Source of the DNA: Nostoc sp. S13
Lineage (GTDB): Bacteria; Cyanobacteriota; Cyanobacteriia; Cyanobacteriales; Nostocaceae
Reading direction: 5' to 3'
DNA length: 43,623 nucleotides
Assembly (NCBI RefSeq): GCF_029379315.1
Contig: NZ_JAQYWQ010000053.1
Coordinates: 1-43,623 of the forward strand
A model generated the notes under the pieces. The model saw only the letters and a program-made list of their open reading frames with translations, searched no databases and was not told the DNA's origin. Below are positions 1-7,002 of this stretch, piece after piece (the stretch's first letter is position 1; every line of letters begins with the position of its first letter). Made by a program: the position numbers and the translations under genes.

Positions 1-22
1 TTTGACTTTGCCACTCTTCAGA

Positions 23-62
23 TGTACGGAGCTTGTTCAAAACTCAAATAGGATTCCTATAT
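23..62. repeat. Dispersed 40-bp repeat, copy A
   Basis: This 40-bp stretch begins TGTACGGAG and ends in the palindrome-like AGGATTCCTATAT. It matches 3148-3187 with four mismatches in 40. It lies just downstream of the ubiD-like gene. Function unknown; it may be the end of a small mobile element. Confidence 0.6.
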
Positions 63-89
63 TTTTATCAGGTATTTCGTGAAATGGTA

Positions 90-1598
90 TTACCTCATAT
101 CGTAACCAAACAAATTCGGGTCTACTTCTCCTAACTGCAACTCTGCCAAACCATATTCCGCCCATCGTTTCTCTACCATCGCCGCCACATCTGGGTCTGA
201 CTCCAAAGGCAAACCCCATTCATGGTCTGTTTCCGGCGGAATTTTTGTAGTTGCATCAATTCCCATACGTCCACCTAAGCCAATCTTCTCACTGGCAAAA
301 TCCAAGGTATCAAAAGGTGTATTCGGCAAAATAAAGACATCCCGCACTGGGTCAACTTTGGAACTAATTGCCCACACAACTTGACGCGGATCGCGAATAT
401 TTATGTCTTTATCCACAACAATTACAAATTTTGTGTACGTAAATTGTGGTAAAGCACTCCAAAACGCTAAAGCTGCCCGTCGCGCTTGTCCGGGATATGC
501 TTTATCAATGGAAATAATCGCCGCTTTGTAACTCAAAGCTTCCATTGGTAGGAAGAAATCGACAATTTCTGATACTTGTTGCCGCAGTATGGGCGTATAA
601 ATGCGATTTAGTGCGATCGCCATCATCGCTTCTTCTTTAGGTGGACGACCGCTAAATGTTGTTAAGTAAATCGGATTTTTACGGTGTGTCATACACTCGA
701 AGCGGATTAACGGCGAATCTTCCACGCCGCCGTAATAACCCATGTGGTCGCCAAAGGGCCCATCTGGTAAAACTTCCCCTGGTGTAATCGTCCCTTCCAA
801 GACAAATTCGGAATCTGCGGGAACTTCCAAATCTACAGTTTTACATTTTGTCAACTGCACACCCGAACCGCCGTACAGTCCAGCAAACAGCCATTCTGAT
901 AAATCTACAGGTATGGGTGTCGCTGCTGCCATGATAATTAGAGGATCTACACCAAGTGCGATCGCAACTTCTAATTTTTTCCCACGTTCGGCCGCTTTTC
1001 GCAAATGCCTCGCTCCACCCCGTACCGATAACCAGTGAACCGTCATCGTATTCTGAGATTGTAGTTGCAAGCGATACACACCTACGTTTGGAGTACCCGT
1101 CTCACAATCTTTGGTAATTACCAGTCCTAGCGTGATAATCTTGCCAGCATCACCAATATAAGGACGTATCAAAGGCAACTTATGTAAATCTAAATCATTA
1201 CCTTGAAGCACAACTTGCTGACAAGCAGGGAAAAAGTCCCGCCCTGGTTTCGCCTTCACCACATCAAACAATACTTTTGCAAAATCTATCGCTTGGGAAA
1301 TCTTTTTCGGCGGTTTTGGCTGTTGCAGCATACTCAATTTTTTCCCCAGAGTTTCCAACTCCTCTGGATGCTGCATATTCATCGCCCAGCAAATCCTTTC
1401 CACAGTTCCCATCAAATTCACCGCCACCGGGAAGGAAGCACCTTTGACGTTTTCAAACAACAACCCTGGCCCACCTTTTTGCAGCATCAGGTTGGAAATC
1501 TCAGCAATTTCTAAATTTGGGTCAACTAAAGCTGAAATCCGCCGTAATTGTCCTCTTTCTTCTAGAATTTTAATAAATCCCCGCAAGTCTCTGGCCAT
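90..1598 (-). CDS. ubiD: UbiD-family (de)carboxylase
   Basis: Predicted prenylated-FMN-dependent decarboxylase of the UbiD family, 502 residues, close to the usual family length. In cyanobacteria such proteins are thought to remove the carboxyl group of a prenylated 4-hydroxybenzoate in plastoquinone synthesis, which is knowledge of the family rather than something the sequence proves. The N-terminus (MARDLRGFIKILEERGQL) and the central blocks PDGPFGDHMGYYGG, HRKNPIYLTTFSGRPPKEE and KFVIVVDKDINIRDP are typical of UbiD; the charged residues around these blocks form the cofactor site. There is no signal peptide, so it should be cytosolic. The ATG is followed at once by conserved sequence. It is a stand-alone gene here: no ubiX (the flavin prenyltransferase that makes its cofactor) lies in the window. 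The exact substrate is uncertain. Confidence 0.92.
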   Translation of the reverse strand: MARDLRGFIKILEERGQLRRISALVDPNLEIAEISNLMLQKGGPGLLFENVKGASFPVAVNLMGTVERICWAMNMQHPEELETLGKKLSMLQQPKPPKKISQAIDFAKVLFDVVKAKPGRDFFPACQQVVLQGNDLDLHKLPLIRPYIGDAGKIITLGLVITKDCETGTPNVGVYRLQLQSQNTMTVHWLSVRGGARHLRKAAERGKKLEVAIALGVDPLIIMAAATPIPVDLSEWLFAGLYGGSGVQLTKCKTVDLEVPADSEFVLEGTITPGEVLPDGPFGDHMGYYGGVEDSPLIRFECMTHRKNPIYLTTFSGRPPKEEAMMAIALNRIYTPILRQQVSEIVDFFLPMEALSYKAAIISIDKAYPGQARRAALAFWSALPQFTYTKFVIVVDKDINIRDPRQVVWAISSKVDPVRDVFILPNTPFDTLDFASEKIGLGGRMGIDATTKIPPETDHEWGLPLESDPDVAAMVEKRWAEYGLAELQLGEVDPNLFGYDMR

Positions 1599-2203
1599 TG
1601 TTCTAATAAAGCTGTTTATTTAAGAAGTGTGAAGCGCTTTATTATATTATTAGTCATTTGTGATTGGACATTGGGAAATATTTTTTCTTGTTCCAGTGTC
1701 CCCATCTCCCCATTTGCAAAATTGTTAGTTTTAATTGAAAATTAACCTATTTAGTAACTTTTCTTAACTGTGTTTTCTAAAGGATATAGTTATTGTATCT
1801 AGGGATACGCAATTATTTTTTACAAATAAGCGCTAACCTAATCAAACATGGCCAAAATATACTATACCTTCCTGGCAGGCGGCCTTGTTATCTGGCCACT
1901 GCTGGGTTTATTTATTATAAGCTGGGACTGGGGAGCATCTCAGTGAAAACAAATATACCAGATCAGAAACAAGATTTTTACTCCCTCTCCGAACCCACGC
2001 AGAGGTTTGGGTGAGGTTTTACAAGGCTTTTTAGACTCATTGAGATGCTTCCCTTGGACTCTGCCTTCCTTTTGGGTTTTTCTGAATTTTTGTGAGAATG
2101 AATTTGATTAATCTTCAAGATTATCAATAAAAAATGTTTTATAAATAATAATTTTTGCAACATCATTAAACTAAGAATACTATGGCTAAAATGTCGGAGA
2201 TAT
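1599..2203. other. Intergenic region with one possible small gene
   Basis: This 605-bp gap separates the ubiD-like and carbonic anhydrase genes, both on the minus strand. Apart from a possible 32-residue ORF on the plus strand (1848-1946) and AT-rich sequence with fragments of the common ATTTGTCATT-type repeat, nothing recognisable was found. Confidence 0.6.
1848..1946 (+). CDS. Possible small single-span membrane protein (32 aa)
   Basis: An ATG-initiated ORF of 32 codons encodes a short peptide starting MAKIYY, followed by a continuous hydrophobic stretch of about 20 residues (LAGGLVIWPLLG and onward) and ending in SWDWGASQ. Length, a single transmembrane span and a Trp-rich boundary resemble the tiny subunits of cyanobacterial thylakoid complexes, but I do not recognise a named family such as PetN, PetG, PsaM or Psb30. 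No good ribosome-binding site is visible upstream. It is divergent from the ubiD-like gene and convergent with the carbonic anhydrase gene. It could equally be a chance ORF. Confidence 0.35.
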   Translation: MAKIYYTFLAGGLVIWPLLGLFIISWDWGASQ

Positions 2204-2926
2204 TCAAGTAATAATGTTGACTTTACCAGTGTCAATATCGTAACAAGCGCCAACAATTTTTAGTTTACCTTCACGGAGCAATTTGGCTAAAATTGTTGAG
2301 CTTTCCTGCAATTTTTCAGTCTGATATTGAATATTGGCTATAACTACATCTTGCATATGATCACCTGTTCTTAACTTTACCCTTTCTACAGATGGTTTTA
2401 TGCTCTCAATAATCAAACCAATTCTGCCAGGAAGTGGTTCGTTTTTGATTGCTTCTGCTACTGCACCACATCTTCTATGACCTAAAACCAGAATCAATTG
2501 CGAACCTAATACTGTTGTAGAATATTCCAGACTACCTATAACCGTGTCACTGACGACATTACCAGCAACTCGCACGACAAATAAATCTCCAAGTCCTTGA
2601 TCGAAGACGATTTCCGCAGGTACTCTAGAATCTGCACAGCCTAATATGGAAGCAAAGGGATACTGAGCTTTAGCAACTAATCGCAAATGTTCTAATGATT
2701 GATCGGGATATTTACGTTTTTGATCGATAAATCTTTGATTACCATCCAGCAAGCGTCTGACGGCTTCATTTGGACTGATTAGATTAGGGTTAACTGGGTG
2801 AATATCAGCAACAGCAGTTTGCTCTGGATTCCAAAAACTATCCCTAAAAGCAGTAGCCGCAATACCTACAACACTAGCGAATTTTAAGAAATCACGTCGC
2901 CCGACAAATCCATTAATTCGACTCAT
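2204..2926 (-). CDS. Beta-class carbonic anhydrase, Tat-exported
   Basis: Zinc enzyme interconverting CO2 and bicarbonate, 240 residues from the chosen ATG. Zinc ligands and the catalytic dyad of the beta class are visible: CADSR (Cys97, Asp99, Arg101) and GHRRCG (His150, Cys153). The N-terminus carries GRRDFLKF followed by a hydrophobic stretch and an Ala-rich end near residue 27, a twin-arginine signal, so the enzyme should fold in the cytoplasm and act in the periplasm or thylakoid lumen, like EcaB-type enzymes. I chose the ATG at 2926 because an AGGTAG Shine-Dalgarno-like motif sits 6 bases upstream and it places the twin arginines at residues 10-11; a TTG at 2980 would add 18 residues. 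No carboxysome genes are adjacent, so a scavenging or pH role is more likely than a carboxysomal one. Confidence 0.9.
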   Translation of the reverse strand: MSRINGFVGRRDFLKFASVVGIAATAFRDSFWNPEQTAVADIHPVNPNLISPNEAVRRLLDGNQRFIDQKRKYPDQSLEHLRLVAKAQYPFASILGCADSRVPAEIVFDQGLGDLFVVRVAGNVVSDTVIGSLEYSTTVLGSQLILVLGHRRCGAVAEAIKNEPLPGRIGLIIESIKPSVERVKLRTGDHMQDVVIANIQYQTEKLQESSTILAKLLREGKLKIVGACYDIDTGKVNIIT

Positions 2927-3147
2927 CAATCTACCTGACAACAACAAAGCTGTTCTCAGGAAGATATCAAACTTAAGCAAGATCCAGGAGTACCTTATTA
3001 CACGATTTAACAGTCATTTAATCTTCACATTGCATCGTAATTTATAACTTATATATTATATAGATTGACTATTATAGCAATCCGATTTGATTCTTGAACT
3101 TATTGCGTAGGCAGGGAGTAGGGAATGGGGAATCAGCCCTTTCGAGT

Positions 3148-3187
3148 TGTACGGAGTTTTTTCAAAAATCAAATAGGAGTCCTATAT
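3148..3187. repeat. Dispersed 40-bp repeat, copy B
   Basis: Matches 23-62 in the same orientation at 36 of 40 positions; both copies end in AGGA(T/G)TCCTATAT. Confidence 0.6.
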
Positions 3188-3221
3188 AGCGGTTCCCAGG
3201 TGAATAAAGTATACATATCAA

Positions 3222-3291
3222 AACCTCATCCCCAATCCCTCTCCTTACCAAAGAGAGGGGAGATAAAGCACAGCTTTATTGGGATGAGGTT
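3222..3291. repeat. 70-bp foldback repeat
   Basis: The ends are inverted: AACCTCATCCC at 3222 and GGGATGAGGTT ending at 3291, with an inner CCCTCTCC/GAGAGGGG pair. It would fold into a long hairpin. This looks like one of the many small palindromic repeats scattered through Nostoc genomes; it could be non-autonomous mobile DNA. Confidence 0.65.
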
Positions 3292-3365
3292 AAGCTGTAC
3301 CTGATTCTTATTAGAAAACACTATATGTGCCTCCAGTAAATTTGATATCATTTGTCAAGTTTAAA

Positions 3366-3389
3366 GCCAAGGTTAGCTATAACCAAGGC
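3366..3389 (+). terminator. Hairpin followed by T-run, upstream of 3514 gene
   Basis: GCCAAGGTTA and TAACCAAGGC pair except for a symmetric AA/AA internal loop, with a 4-base loop, and AGTTTTT follows. It looks like an intrinsic terminator, but it lies about 125 bp before the next plus-strand gene with no gene in front of it, so it could be part of a leader or be fortuitous. Confidence 0.25.
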
Positions 3390-3513
3390 AGTTTTTCCGA
3401 AACATTAATGTTCTGATTACGAAAGAGTATAATTCCTGTCAAAAGCCAAAACGAGCTATTGTTTGTATTTCCTGTGTTTTTTGGGAATACTTTACACAGT
3501 ACTGGCTATAGAT

Positions 3514-4836
3514 ATGACTTTTTTAAACAAAATAAACTGGATTTTCCTACGTAAAAATGCTCAAAATAGCTCTGGGATAGATCCGTCTGCTCCCGGACAA
3601 CTACCTGTAGTGGTGAACAAACCTGCAACACCATCAATCCCCAAAAATCTTGCCGAATTAGAGCATGAAATGGAGTTACAAAGGCGGGTTCTCAAAACAT
3701 CCCCTCAGCAACTGCATAGGAAAGCCAAGCGGGGTATAGGTAGTAGACTTATTTGGATAGCAATACTTATCGGCATTCCCGTTGGTGTAATTTGGGTGGC
3801 GAACCAGCCTTATCCGGTGATTCGTCGGCCGATGATGCTCCATGCGCCTTTTTTGTTGCTACCCAGTTATATCAGTATGGATAATCATTATCGGCAGGCG
3901 TTGGTATCAGTTGAGCAAGCTGAACAATTGATTGAAAAAGCTACTAGTCCTGCTGATTTGGCTTTGGGAGAACAGAAGCTACAAGAAACACAAAAACATC
4001 TAGATAAGTTACCAACCTCCTTTGTCAACGATTGGTCACAATACAGATATTGGTGGTATGACTCGCAGTTTAGCATCTACGGTTTTAATGCATTTCGGAG
4101 TAAAGTTGGGCAGCTAGAAGCTAAGGTTTTTCAGGAAAAGAATGCTCAGTCGTTGCTTACCGATAATATGCAGACCTTCTTAAATGCAAAACAGCAATAT
4201 GAACGGGCTGCAACAGCAACTGATAAACAGACTGCAACAGCTGCTTGGCAAACGGCGCTTAATCAATTTGAGCAGATTCCTGGTCAAACTTTGGCAGGAA
4301 AAACTGTACAAAATCAACTAGATAATTATAAACGTGAGTTTGAGGAAGTTGTTGGATTGGCGGCGGGGAACGATCGCATCAGTGCCTTAATCACCGCAGC
4401 GCGGCAATTTTCCTGGCAAGCTGCCAAAGCTGGTCAAAATCCGCCGCACGCCGTAACTGAATGGCGACAGATAGAAAATTTGTGGATAGAGGCAATTGAG
4501 CGGCTCAAAGAAATTCCTGCAAAAGACGTGGCAGGTTATACCGAGGCACAGAAGTTATTAGCAATTTATGAGGCTAATTTAGGTCAAGTTAAGGTTAGGC
4601 GGCAAGCTGAGGCAGATGCTGTGGAGGCAATGGAATTAGCGCAGCGAGAAATCGAAAGTTTGCTGGCTTCAATTCCTGCTAATGCTAATGATGTGGAGCG
4701 CAATCGTGGTTTGAGCCAATTGCAAAGTATTATTAATCAATTAGAAAAGGTGCAAAATGGCACAACAGCTTATCTGAAAGCTCAAGAGTTACTACTATCG
4801 GCAAATAATAAACTAAAGCAACTACAGGTTAAATAA
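3514..4836 (+). CDS. Membrane-anchored helical protein of unknown function
   Basis: Predicted 440-residue protein that I cannot assign to a named family. Residues 1-75 are polar and proline-containing, a single hydrophobic helix (about residues 77-96, LIWIAILIGIPVGVIWVA) follows, and the remaining 340 residues are almost entirely Gln/Ala/Glu/Lys-rich helix with weak repeats of the type A.QLIEKA...LGEQKLQETQKHLDKLP, suggesting coiled coil or TPR-like bundles outside the cytoplasm. The ATG at 3514 was chosen; an in-frame TTG at 3463 would add 17 residues, including a further hydrophobic stretch. Similar proteins with one membrane helix and a long helical tail are common hypothetical proteins in cyanobacteria. 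It stands alone, divergent from the carbonic anhydrase gene. Confidence 0.75.
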   Translation: MTFLNKINWIFLRKNAQNSSGIDPSAPGQLPVVVNKPATPSIPKNLAELEHEMELQRRVLKTSPQQLHRKAKRGIGSRLIWIAILIGIPVGVIWVANQPYPVIRRPMMLHAPFLLLPSYISMDNHYRQALVSVEQAEQLIEKATSPADLALGEQKLQETQKHLDKLPTSFVNDWSQYRYWWYDSQFSIYGFNAFRSKVGQLEAKVFQEKNAQSLLTDNMQTFLNAKQQYERAATATDKQTATAAWQTALNQFEQIPGQTLAGKTVQNQLDNYKREFEEVVGLAAGNDRISALITAARQFSWQAAKAGQNPPHAVTEWRQIENLWIEAIERLKEIPAKDVAGYTEAQKLLAIYEANLGQVKVRRQAEADAVEAMELAQREIESLLASIPANANDVERNRGLSQLQSIINQLEKVQNGTTAYLKAQELLLSANNKLKQLQVK

Positions 4837-4895
4837 ATGGTGGCGATCGCTTTGGTATGATCCACCTAGCTAACTATGTGTTTTCTGTTTGATTT

Positions 4896-5057
4896 CTAGC
4901 CAGTTGTGGTGAAGCGGTGACGATTGCGCTGCATCCACCTTAAGGTGGTTCGGAGAGCGTGGGCGTCAACAACTGGCCATTGGGTGGGATTTTTGAGACG
5001 GGAATCGATCCCTTGTAGAACTTTCTCAATTTCCCTGTAACCCTGCTGATATTTCAA
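4896..5057 (-). pseudogene. Possible C-terminal gene remnant (53 codons)
   Basis: The minus strand is open for 53 codons between an in-frame TAA at 5058-5060 and the TAG at 4896. The peptide (containing YREIEKVLQGIDSRLKNPTQ and later LRWMQRNRHRF) has natural-looking composition with amphipathic helices, unlike the shadow ORFs nearby. There is no ATG, only a TTG immediately after the upstream stop. I read it as the tail of a decayed gene; the family is not recognised. Confidence 0.25.
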
Positions 5058-5118
5058 TTAAAACTGCAACAGAAAAATTTTGGATGCCAAATTGCCAAAA
5101 GCAATCAACATAATTACT

Positions 5119-5153
5119 AATTCGTAATTCGTAATTCGTAATTCGTAATTCGT
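5119..5153. repeat. Heptamer tandem repeat, AATTCGT x5
   Basis: Five uninterrupted copies of AATTCGT, a short tandemly repeated repetitive (STRR) sequence of the kind typical of heterocystous cyanobacteria. Confidence 0.9.
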
Positions 5154-5584
5154 CATAACTTACGCATTGACAAAGTAGGCGAAAAATGCAACAAGGGGAG
5201 CAAGAGAAAAATAGGCGATCGCTAGTTTGGGCTACGCCTACGCTAGTTACTAAAGATTTTAACCTGTTCGTAATTAAGAATTAAGAATTTTTAATCGGGG
5301 GTTTTGGCAGATCCGAATAATTTACGTTTTAGTCGCTTTTTCCTGAATGAATGTCCTGTTTTACCTCTCGACTAGCTGTAGATGTGATTAGAAAAGCAAG
5401 GATTATTGGGGAGAATTCTTTGAGCATCGAAAACGACGGTCGCGGCAGTGGCAGGAAGTGTTATAGCTTTTGTATTAGTTATAGATAGCGTAGGCGCAGC
5501 CCAACCTAGTCATCGCTATCGCCTGGTGAAGCTCCTATATTAAACTGGTGTTATGTTGAATGGGGCAAGAGTGATTAAAAAGGG

Positions 5585-6313
5585 TTAATGTCTCTTACCT
5601 ACTCCCAGATATAGCTCACCCACTTTCGGGTCATTCAACAATTCTTCACCAGGGCCGGAGATCGCATCACGTCCCGACTCTAATACATATCCACGATTAG
5701 CCATCTCTAAAGCCTTACGGGCATTTTGTTCTACTAGTACGATCGCAGTACCCGCCTGATTAATTTGTTTAATCTGCTCAAAAACTTGTGTCACCAGCAT
5801 GGGGGATAAAGCAGCAGATGGTTCATCCAAAATCAGTAAACTAGGTTCCAACATTAAAGCTTTGCCCATCGCTAGCATCTGGCGTTCTCCTCCAGAGAGA
5901 GTACCAGCGCGTTGACGACGGCGATCGCTCAGTCTGGGGAACATGGTAAATATTTTATCTTTAATTGGCTTCAGGGGAACGTTAAGCACAAAAGCACCCA
6001 TCTCCAAGTTCTCTTCAACACTCAGAGAGGGGAAAACATTGGCGATTTGCGGTACGTAGCACATTCCTCGTTGGACGATTTGATTCGACTTTAGCCCCAC
6101 GATATTTTCACCTTTGAAGGTAATTGTACCTGTGTGGGGGATCAAAAGCCCAAAAATTGCTTTTGCTAAGGTAGATTTACCTGCACCATTGGGGCCAATC
6201 ACTGTTACCAATTCCCCTGGTGCAACCCGGAAATTCACACCTTGCAGGATATCTACATCTTTGATGTATCCAGCATGGACATTTTGAACATCTAGTAAAT
6301 AGTCATTTGTCAT
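5585..6313 (-). CDS. natE: ABC transporter ATPase, LivF/NatE-like
   Basis: ATP-binding subunit of a branched-chain/neutral amino-acid type ABC importer, 242 residues, the LivF length. Walker A (GPNGAGKST), Q-loop region (CYVPQIANVFPSLSVEENL), signature (LSGGERQ), Walker B (LLILDEP) and the switch-loop block (VLVEQNARKAL) are all present. The match to LivF rather than LivG rests on length and on the VEQNA...L/M...GYVLE ending. In heterocystous cyanobacteria the homologous NatE works with NatA-D, whose genes are scattered; none is adjacent here, so the symbol is by analogy. The start codon lies inside a heptamer repeat (6304-6358), so the first four residues (MTND) are repeat-encoded; the conserved part begins at YLLDVQNVHAGY. 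It precedes a divergent-looking gap and then the ferredoxin gene on the same strand. Confidence 0.85.
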   Translation of the reverse strand: MTNDYLLDVQNVHAGYIKDVDILQGVNFRVAPGELVTVIGPNGAGKSTLAKAIFGLLIPHTGTITFKGENIVGLKSNQIVQRGMCYVPQIANVFPSLSVEENLEMGAFVLNVPLKPIKDKIFTMFPRLSDRRRQRAGTLSGGERQMLAMGKALMLEPSLLILDEPSAALSPMLVTQVFEQIKQINQAGTAIVLVEQNARKALEMANRGYVLESGRDAISGPGEELLNDPKVGELYLGVGKRH

Positions 6314-6358
6314 TGGTCATTTGTCATTGATCATTTGTCATTTGTCAACAGTCAAGTC
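6304..6358. repeat. Heptamer-type repeat overlapping the natE-like start
   Basis: Degenerate tandem copies of the heptamer GTCATTT/GTCATTG, extending into the first codons of the minus-strand ABC ATPase gene. Confidence 0.8.
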
Positions 6359-6390
6359 AAACATAACTATTGACTGTTGACTATGGACTA

Positions 6391-6615
6391 TTACGGGGTT
6401 TTTTGCAACTCTGGTCGTTCTTCTGGAAGAATCGCCCCTTCTACAGGGCAAACTTGGACACAGATGCCACAGTCGATGCATGTGGCAAAGTCAATCCAGT
6501 ACCAATCAGTGCCCTTGGCATTTTTGCCTGGGCCTTCATGAATACAAGCTACTGGACAAGCACCTACGCAGTCAGCGACACCTTCACAGACTTCTGTAAC
6601 AATTGTGTGCGGCAT
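6391..6615 (-). CDS. Two-cluster (7Fe/8Fe-type) ferredoxin
   Basis: Small electron carrier, 74 residues. Cysteines fall in two sets: Cys10, Cys16, Cys20 and Cys24 in the N-terminal half, and Cys46, Cys49, Cys52 and Cys56 in the standard CxxCxxCxxxCP motif. The spacing (Cys16, Cys20 followed by Pro, Cys24) resembles Azotobacter FdI-type ferredoxins that carry one [3Fe-4S] and one [4Fe-4S] cluster, but eight cysteines would also allow two [4Fe-4S] clusters. No signal peptide: cytosolic. It is 77 bp upstream of the ABC ATPase gene on the same strand; co-transcription is possible but a repeat lies between them and no functional link is evident. Redox partner unknown. Confidence 0.9.
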   Translation of the reverse strand: MPHTIVTEVCEGVADCVGACPVACIHEGPGKNAKGTDWYWIDFATCIDCGICVQVCPVEGAILPEERPELQKTP

Positions 6616-6766
6616 GTTCTCGATTCCCTCTCTTCTGTATCGGCTATTTCTAGCCTAGCAGGGGAGTAAGGACACTTCGACATACTTCGACTGCGCTCAG
6701 TACAAGAAGCTCAGTGCATCGCTGGCGATTGGATATACCTCTGTCAAGGTAAGTCTGGATGCATCG

Positions 6767-6779
6767 GTGTCAACTTAAG
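6767..6779 (+). repeat. Element end sequence GTGTCAACTTAAG
   Basis: Left-end-type sequence, shared with 6851, 39397 and, inverted, 13499 and 39572. The following bases (CCTAAA) also match the inverted copy at 13499. Confidence 0.6.
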
Positions 6780-6850
6780 CCTAAACACTCTATTTCCCGT
6801 TCTTTTAGATCCCCCAACCCCCTTTTTAAGGGGGCACTCGATTCTTATTG

Positions 6851-6990
6851 GTGTCAACTTAAGCTCAAACTCCTTTAAAACCTCGTTTCCAGGCAAAGGC
6901 TGGAAATGCATCTCCTGGTGGCTCTGCCGCTCTTCCTTGAGGCGGAGCCTCGCATAGGCATTCCCAGTCAGAGACGACTGGGAACGAGAT
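6851..6990 (+). mobile_element. Truncated copy of the GTGTCAACTTAA element
   Basis: Starts with the same 12-bp end as the complete element at 39397 and follows it closely through CCTCGTTTCCAG, TGGAAATGCATCTCCTGG and the GCATTCCCAGTCAGAGAC block. The right-hand inverted repeat TTAAGTTGACAC is missing; homology stops before 7000. Confidence 0.65.
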
Positions 6991-7002
6991 AAAGGGAAGT
7001 AC

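Larger units (their letters stand above)
2927..3513. other. Divergent intergenic region with repeats
   Basis: A 587-bp gap between two divergently transcribed genes. It holds the second copy of the 40-bp dispersed repeat, a 70-bp foldback repeat and a hairpin with a following T-run. The promoters of both flanking genes must lie here, but no clear -10/-35 pair could be assigned. Confidence 0.6.
4837..5584. other. 748-bp intergenic region
   Basis: Lies between convergent genes. It contains a possible gene remnant on the minus strand (4896-5057), a five-copy heptamer repeat (5119-5153), and two copies of a short GGCTACGCCTACGC-type repeat (near 5229 and, inverted, near 5487). No intact gene was recognised. 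Confidence 0.6.
6616..7002. other. Intergenic region with partial inverted-repeat elements
   Basis: This 387-bp gap holds two same-orientation copies of the GTGTCAACTTAAG end sequence (6767 and 6851), a CCCCCTTTTTAAGGGGG-type hairpin between them, and a segment at 6851-6990 that closely matches the complete element at 39397-39583. No coding sequence was recognised. Confidence 0.65.

Noticed and set aside
5330..5560. Short ORFs in the gap upstream of 5585 (45 codons from ATG near 5350; a signal-peptide-like stretch in another frame)
   Set aside because: The first has poor composition, the second lacks a start codon after an in-frame stop; both overlap dispersed repeats.
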